Assembly: GCA_900540595.1 (NCBI GenBank)
Contig: UQGL01000022.1
Span: 1 to 43,021 of the forward strand
Direction: 5' to 3'
Source of the DNA: an uncultured Oscillospiraceae bacterium
GTDB lineage: Bacteria; Bacillota; Clostridia; Oscillospirales; Ruminococcaceae
DNA length: 43,021 nucleotides
The notes under the pieces are model-generated. The model was not told where the DNA came from, did no database searches, and worked only from the letters and a program-made list of their open reading frames with translations. Positions within the stretch are counted from its first letter, which is position 1, and the number at the start of each line of letters is the position of its first letter. Positions 41,547-43,021 of this stretch are shown here, one piece after another. The position numbers and the translations under genes are program-made.

Positions 41547-42115
41547 CAGAACGACAGGAGCTTGGCTCTCTGGAAGCCATGCTGTTTGCCCATGCGGAGC
41601 CGGTGGAAACCGCCCGCCTGGCGGATGCTCTGCGGTTGGACACAGACGAAACCACCGAGCTGCTGCAAAAGCTGCAAAAACGGCTTGACGAGCAGGAAAG
41701 CGGCATGGTCCTCCTGTTTTTTGAGCCTGACCGTTGGCAGATGACGACCCGCCCGTATTACGGCGAGATGGTCAAGCGGATTCTCGACACCCGCCGCAAT
41801 GCGCCGCTTTCACCCGCAGCGCTTGAGGTACTGGCCGTCATTGCCTACAACCAGCCTGTGTCCCGCAGCTTTATTGAGCAGGTCCGCGGCGTGGATTCCT
41901 CATCCACCGTCACAAAGCTGCTTGATAAGGGCTTGATCGAGGAGGCCGGCCGTCTGGATCTGCCGGGCAAGCCGGTCGCCTTTCAGGTCACCGACACCTT
42001 CTTGCGCGTGTTTGGGCTGGGCAGCCTCAATGACCTGCCGCCGCTGCACGGCGAGGTGCAGGAGGAGCCTGCCCCCGAAGCCAACGACGATGCCGAGCAG
42101 CTGGAATGGAAGTGA
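41543..42115 (+). CDS. scpB: Segregation and condensation protein B
   Basis: A 190-residue partner of ScpA made of two winged helices. ALEVLAVIAYNQPVSRSFIEQVRGVDS is the signature of the family. The ATGA overlap with scpA implies coupled translation. Together with SMC (not in this window) they condense the chromosome. Confidence 0.95.
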   Translation: MTERQELGSLEAMLFAHAEPVETARLADALRLDTDETTELLQKLQKRLDEQESGMVLLFFEPDRWQMTTRPYYGEMVKRILDTRRNAPLSPAALEVLAVIAYNQPVSRSFIEQVRGVDSSSTVTKLLDKGLIEEAGRLDLPGKPVAFQVTDTFLRVFGLGSLNDLPPLHGEVQEEPAPEANDDAEQLEWK

Positions 42116-42121
42116 TTGCCG

Positions 42122-42955
42122 ATGGCTGTTCTCTTGTTTGTCCTGCGGCTGATTGGCTGGATACTGTTGGCGTTGCTGGTTATCCTGCTCGCCGCGCTCG
42201 TTCTGCCGCTGGGGATACGGGTTTCCTACCATCCCGGCAGCCTGCAGGTCATGGCATTTTACGGGCCGCTGCAGTTTACGCTTTGGCCGCGGGGCGGCGC
42301 GGGTAATGCCCTTGCAGCGCCGCAGCCTGCGCCCGCCCCCGCACCGCCCGCAGGTAAACCAGCAGCCACAGAAGGGGAAATGCGGCCCGCTGCCACAGCT
42401 GGCAAACCGAGCGCCCCGCCTGCCGCGAAGGCTGCCGTACCGCAGACACCGCCTGAGCCGGCAGCTGCTCCGCAGCCCGGCAGCGCTGACACCGCGCCGC
42501 CGGAGCCTGAAAGCACGCCCCCGAAGGGCTCACTGCCCTTCGGCATCTCGGAGCATATCAACGCAGCCCGGCAGCTTCTGTCCGATGACCCGATGGCCTT
42601 CGCCAGCTGCATGCTGGACCACACTGGCTGGCTTGGCAGGCTGTGTCTGCGCACGCTGCGTGTGACGCATCTGGATATTTTCTGGACTGTTCACGCAGAT
42701 GAAGCCGCTGCGACCGCTGCACTTTACGGCGCAGAGATGGCACTGGCCAACAATCTGCTGGCCTTTGTGCAGCAGCATGTCCGGCTGCAGAGCGACCGCC
42801 TTTGGCTGGAGCCTGATTTCACCGGGCAGCGGGCAGGGGAGCGAAGCATTTCGTTTTCACTCAAATCCTGCGCGGGCGTGCTGCTCTGGCTCCTTCTGCG
42901 GCTGCTGCGCCGCCTGTGGAAAGACCCGCAGCTGCAGCCTGCACACACGTCGTAA
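42122..42955 (+). CDS. DUF2953-like membrane protein
   Basis: A 277-residue protein with an N-terminal membrane helix (about 6-30), a very Ala/Pro-rich stretch (about 60-140), and a C-terminal domain with LRVTHLDIFWTVHADEAAATAALYG, the pattern of DUF2953 proteins that often follow scpB in Clostridia. A final hydrophobic helix is near 255. ATG at 42122 has GGAAG upstream; an overlapping TTG at 42116 is possible. Function is unknown; sporulation-related roles are known for some neighbours of this family (SpoIVB/YtfI-type context), but that is inference. Confidence 0.7.
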   Translation: MAVLLFVLRLIGWILLALLVILLAALVLPLGIRVSYHPGSLQVMAFYGPLQFTLWPRGGAGNALAAPQPAPAPAPPAGKPAATEGEMRPAATAGKPSAPPAAKAAVPQTPPEPAAAPQPGSADTAPPEPESTPPKGSLPFGISEHINAARQLLSDDPMAFASCMLDHTGWLGRLCLRTLRVTHLDIFWTVHADEAAATAALYGAEMALANNLLAFVQQHVRLQSDRLWLEPDFTGQRAGERSISFSLKSCAGVLLWLLLRLLRRLWKDPQLQPAHTS

Positions 42956-42970
42956 TTCGTTGGTTTCTAT

Positions 42971-43021
42971 GGCAATACCGCATAATTCTAAGTGCCGATA
43001 CGGCGAGCGAGGTGCGGCAGC
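42971..43021 (-). repeat. MITE-like repeat end at the right window edge, inverted
   Basis: The last 51 bases are the exact reverse complement of bases 4-54 of the window and match the right end of the complete element at 7771-8054. The element continues past the window, so only the terminal inverted repeat and adjoining bases are present. The 15 bases between the last gene and this repeat hold no feature. Confidence 0.85.

Noticed and set aside
1..43021. CRISPR array, prophage or integrated element
   Set aside because: I saw no regularly spaced repeats, no integrase, capsid or toxin-antitoxin genes; gene content is mostly core functions.

Overview
The window is high-GC Firmicutes DNA, most likely a gut Clostridia of the Ruminococcaceae/Oscillospiraceae group (Faecalibacterium, Gemmiger or Subdoligranulum relatives). 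This rests on gene order and gene content (SRP RNA-dnaX-ybaB-recR, smpB-ssrA, scpA-scpB, FatA-type thioesterase, DUF4250, methionine genes) and on strong sigma-A type promoters and U-tailed terminators; the species assignment is inference. The first 51 bases and the last 51 bases are the same repeat in opposite orientation, so the window looks like a contig that ends in copies of a dispersed element. One complete 284-bp copy with imperfect terminal inverted repeats lies at 7771-8054.

Layout. 1-8 kb: a lone type IV pilin-like gene with a folded leader, rarA, two tandem AT3 acyltransferases (the second a pseudogene), an alpha/beta hydrolase, and a GntR-ABC operon behind a palindromic operator. 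8-13 kb: an internally deleted MFS gene, then potABCD behind a strong promoter and a long leader whose closing helix covers the potA Shine-Dalgarno. 13-17 kb: acyl-ACP thioesterase, TraX-family protein, a two-component system whose regulator lacks a normal start codon, and a probable small RNA with an exposed anti-Shine-Dalgarno tract. 17-25 kb: ftsK, a ComEC-like metallo-beta-lactamase-fold protein, metF, a free-standing MetH reactivation domain and a short metH. 25-31 kb: a five-gene dlt-like cluster (SGNH-like protein, MBOAT, adenylation enzyme, fold-type III PLP decarboxylase, carrier protein). 31-36 kb: SRP RNA, dnaX, ybaB, recR, smpB, tmRNA and two tandem tRNA-Pro(GGG) genes with duplicated promoters. 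36-43 kb: a divergent NAD-sugar reductase/MATE pair with an attenuator in the MATE leader, an ATP-grasp ligase, DUF4250, rpmB, an M50 protease, scpAB and a DUF2953-like membrane protein.

How genes work together. metF, the reactivation protein and metH form a complete methyl-tetrahydrofolate to methionine route with the reactivation domain split off. PotABCD is a complete polyamine importer. The dlt-like cluster is the best candidate for an uncharacterised pathway. In place of a plain D-alanyl system it carries a decarboxylase resembling the carrier-protein-acting enzyme of butirosin biosynthesis (BtrK), which suggests a decarboxylated aminoacyl group (for example beta-alanyl or GABA-like) made on the carrier protein and exported onto a surface polymer. 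That chemistry is inference. All protein and RNA identifications were made by eye from motifs, gene order and length; no database search was run.
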